In this document: piece after piece, positions 63,011-64,000 of the stretch
Layout of the letters: every line of letters begins with the position of its first letter
Position numbering within the stretch: the stretch's first letter is position 1
Translations under genes and position numbers: made by a program
The notes under the pieces: generated by a model
What the model was told of the DNA's origin: nothing
Seen by the model: only the letters and a program-made list of their open reading frames with translations
Database searches by the model: none
DNA from: Rufibacter ruber
Lineage (GTDB): Bacteria > Bacteroidota > Bacteroidia > Cytophagales > Hymenobacteraceae
DNA length: 64,000 nucleotides
Assembly (NCBI RefSeq): GCF_001647275.1
Contig: NZ_LRMM01000006.1
Span: forward strand, 62,001 to 126,000
Reading direction: 5' to 3'

Positions 63011-63868
63011 TCAGCAAGTAACCAGGAGTTTTTTTATCTGGAAGGGAAAGCCGGTTTCCTTACTCCACCAGCCCGGCCGCACCCCACAGGGAAACTCCTT
63101 TCCAATGGCCTGCTGGAGCCTGGTATTTCTGTTCTCAGGATTGGGGTGCGTTTGGAAGATCTCTGGTCCGCCGCCGCCCCCTCCGGCCTGGGCCAGTATC
63201 TCCATCACGCCTATCATGGACCTGGGGTCATAGCCCGCCTGGGCCGTAAAAGCGACAGACAAACGGTCAGATTCCAATTCATCATCCCTGCCGTACTTAA
63301 GGTTCAGGTGTCTTCCTACCATAGCCGCCGCTGCGGCAGTACTCGCCGAGGAAGGGTTCTCCGGATCATACGTGGCCACCGCCGTTGCCCCTGAAAGCCC
63401 CTGGGTAAGTTTAGATTTGACTGTTTGCTCAGCAGAGTGCCGTGCTACCACATGCCCCACCTCATGGCCCAGGACCCCGGCCACCTGGCCTTCGGTTTGC
63501 AGTCTGCGCAGGAGACCGGCCGTAATGAATATCTGCCTGCCGGGCAAGGCAAAGGCATTCACTGTGTTTTCATCTGCCAGCAAGTGGAAGTCAAACGCGT
63601 ACGGTGTTTCTCTGGCTTTGGTATTTTGTACTATGCGCTGCCCAAACTCCTTGACTTTGGCAACGGCCTGCTGGTCTGGGTGCCGCCCCCCATACTGGGC
63701 GGCCATTTGGGGGGCGGCCTGTAACCCCAGGGCAATCTCCTGATCTGCGCTCATGTTCACATGCTGGTTTTCGCCGGTCACAGGATTGTACTCTCTGTTA
63801 CACCAATAGGTCAGCATGGGAAAAGCCGCAATCACAATGCCCACCAAAATGCGCATAGAGCCTCTCAT
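63011..63868 (-). CDS. M48 family metalloprotease (BepA/Loi-like), exported
   Basis: 285 residues. N-terminal signal (RILVGIVIAAFPMLTYWC, a possible lipobox), then VNMSADQEIALGLQAAPQMAAQYGG, AFALPGRQIFITAGLL, the zinc motif GHEVGHVVARH, and the third ligand in YGRDDELESDRLSVAF. The end has a Gly-rich loop (LAQAGGGGGGPEIFQTHPNPENR) with the conserved HPxPxxR. Periplasmic zinc protease; together with the one at 56472 it would serve outer-membrane quality control. The open frame extends 25 codons upstream of the ATG at 63868; those do not fit a signal peptide. No gene starts between 63,944 and the window end. Confidence 0.9.
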   Translation of the reverse strand: MRGSMRILVGIVIAAFPMLTYWCNREYNPVTGENQHVNMSADQEIALGLQAAPQMAAQYGGRHPDQQAVAKVKEFGQRIVQNTKARETPYAFDFHLLADENTVNAFALPGRQIFITAGLLRRLQTEGQVAGVLGHEVGHVVARHSAEQTVKSKLTQGLSGATAVATYDPENPSSASTAAAAAMVGRHLNLKYGRDDELESDRLSVAFTAQAGYDPRSMIGVMEILAQAGGGGGGPEIFQTHPNPENRNTRLQQAIGKEFPCGVRPGWWSKETGFPFQIKKLLVTC

Positions 63869-64000
63869 ATTGCAAAATTTTAATGTAGCTACGGGTTTAC
63901 CCCCTGATTCAGATTTATTATCACTCAGAAAGTATTCCTCCAAGAACGGCTCTAGCGGTAGTTGGTTGCGTGTTTATACGTATTGCTTTTGGCTGATTCT

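Noticed and set aside
1-64000. CRISPR array, tRNA, rRNA, prophage or IS transposase
   Set aside because: I looked for regular spacer-repeat patterns, tRNA T-loops, and transposase or phage protein motifs, and saw none. The palindromes are spread singly and are not a CRISPR array.

Overview
The window looks like chromosomal DNA from a Bacteroidota bacterium, most likely order Cytophagales and family Hymenobacteraceae (a Rufibacter, Nibribacter or Pontibacter relative; the genus is a guess from overall feel). The evidence is a SusC/SusD outer-membrane pair with an ECF sigma factor and FecR anti-sigma factor, a Bacteroidota-type putative porin, DUF5686, DUF4159, several Cys-anchored lipoproteins, promoters of the Bacteroidota type TAnnTTTG, and almost no Shine-Dalgarno sequences. 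There are no rRNA or tRNA genes, no CRISPR array, no prophage and no transposase that I can see. Most of the window is housekeeping.

Layout. 0-7 kb: a partial MiaE-like tRNA hydroxylase, a porin with lpxK, Nif3, a zinc-ribbon coiled-coil protein, and pabB. 7-15 kb: miaB, a sigma-54 AAA+ activator without a receiver domain, lptE, an acidic TPR protein, secG, then groES-groEL. 15-22 kb: a lipoprotein, a GH25 lysozyme, a POT peptide transporter, pckA, rsmE and a DUF4159 protein. 22-27 kb: the classical thrS-infC-rpmI-rplT operon (minus strand; infC has an ATT start behind a strong SD) and a TPR lipoprotein. 27-37 kb: DUF5686, a TPR protein, the topoisomerase IV genes parE-parC, and an AI-2E family permease. 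37-42 kb: a frameshifted exonuclease/GIY-YIG gene and two divergent paralogues that look like atypical-kinase-fold proteins. 42-55 kb: SGNH hydrolase, YdcF-type protein, sugar isomerase-like lipoprotein, NHL-repeat lipoprotein, phosphodiester glycosidase, SusD, SusC and FecR, with the ECF sigma factor divergent: a regulated glycan-uptake locus. 55-64 kb: topoisomerase IB, an M48 lipoprotein protease, an App1 phosphatase, a DUF4440 gene broken by a stop codon, mtgA, a LON-N protein, a metallophosphoesterase whose 3' end runs antisense into a lipid kinase gene, and a second M48 protease.

The most unusual feature is a family of about 40-50 nt palindromes spread between the genes: 24 intergenic copies in 64 kb, plus two inside reading frames. 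The arm reads roughly CTGTTTT-N-GGGC-TGTTTT, and the variable base N is seen as all four Watson-Crick pairs in different copies, so the fold is conserved while the sequence changes. Six of the seven convergent gene pairs carry a copy; the seventh is the pair whose ends overlap. I do not recognise this family.

Other points worth checking are the divergent kinase-like pair, two interrupted genes (a frameshift at about 38,118 and an in-frame TGA at 59,036), a 12-copy tetranucleotide tract, a REP/BIME-like double hairpin at 58.7 kb, and a near-consensus sigma-54 promoter before groES.
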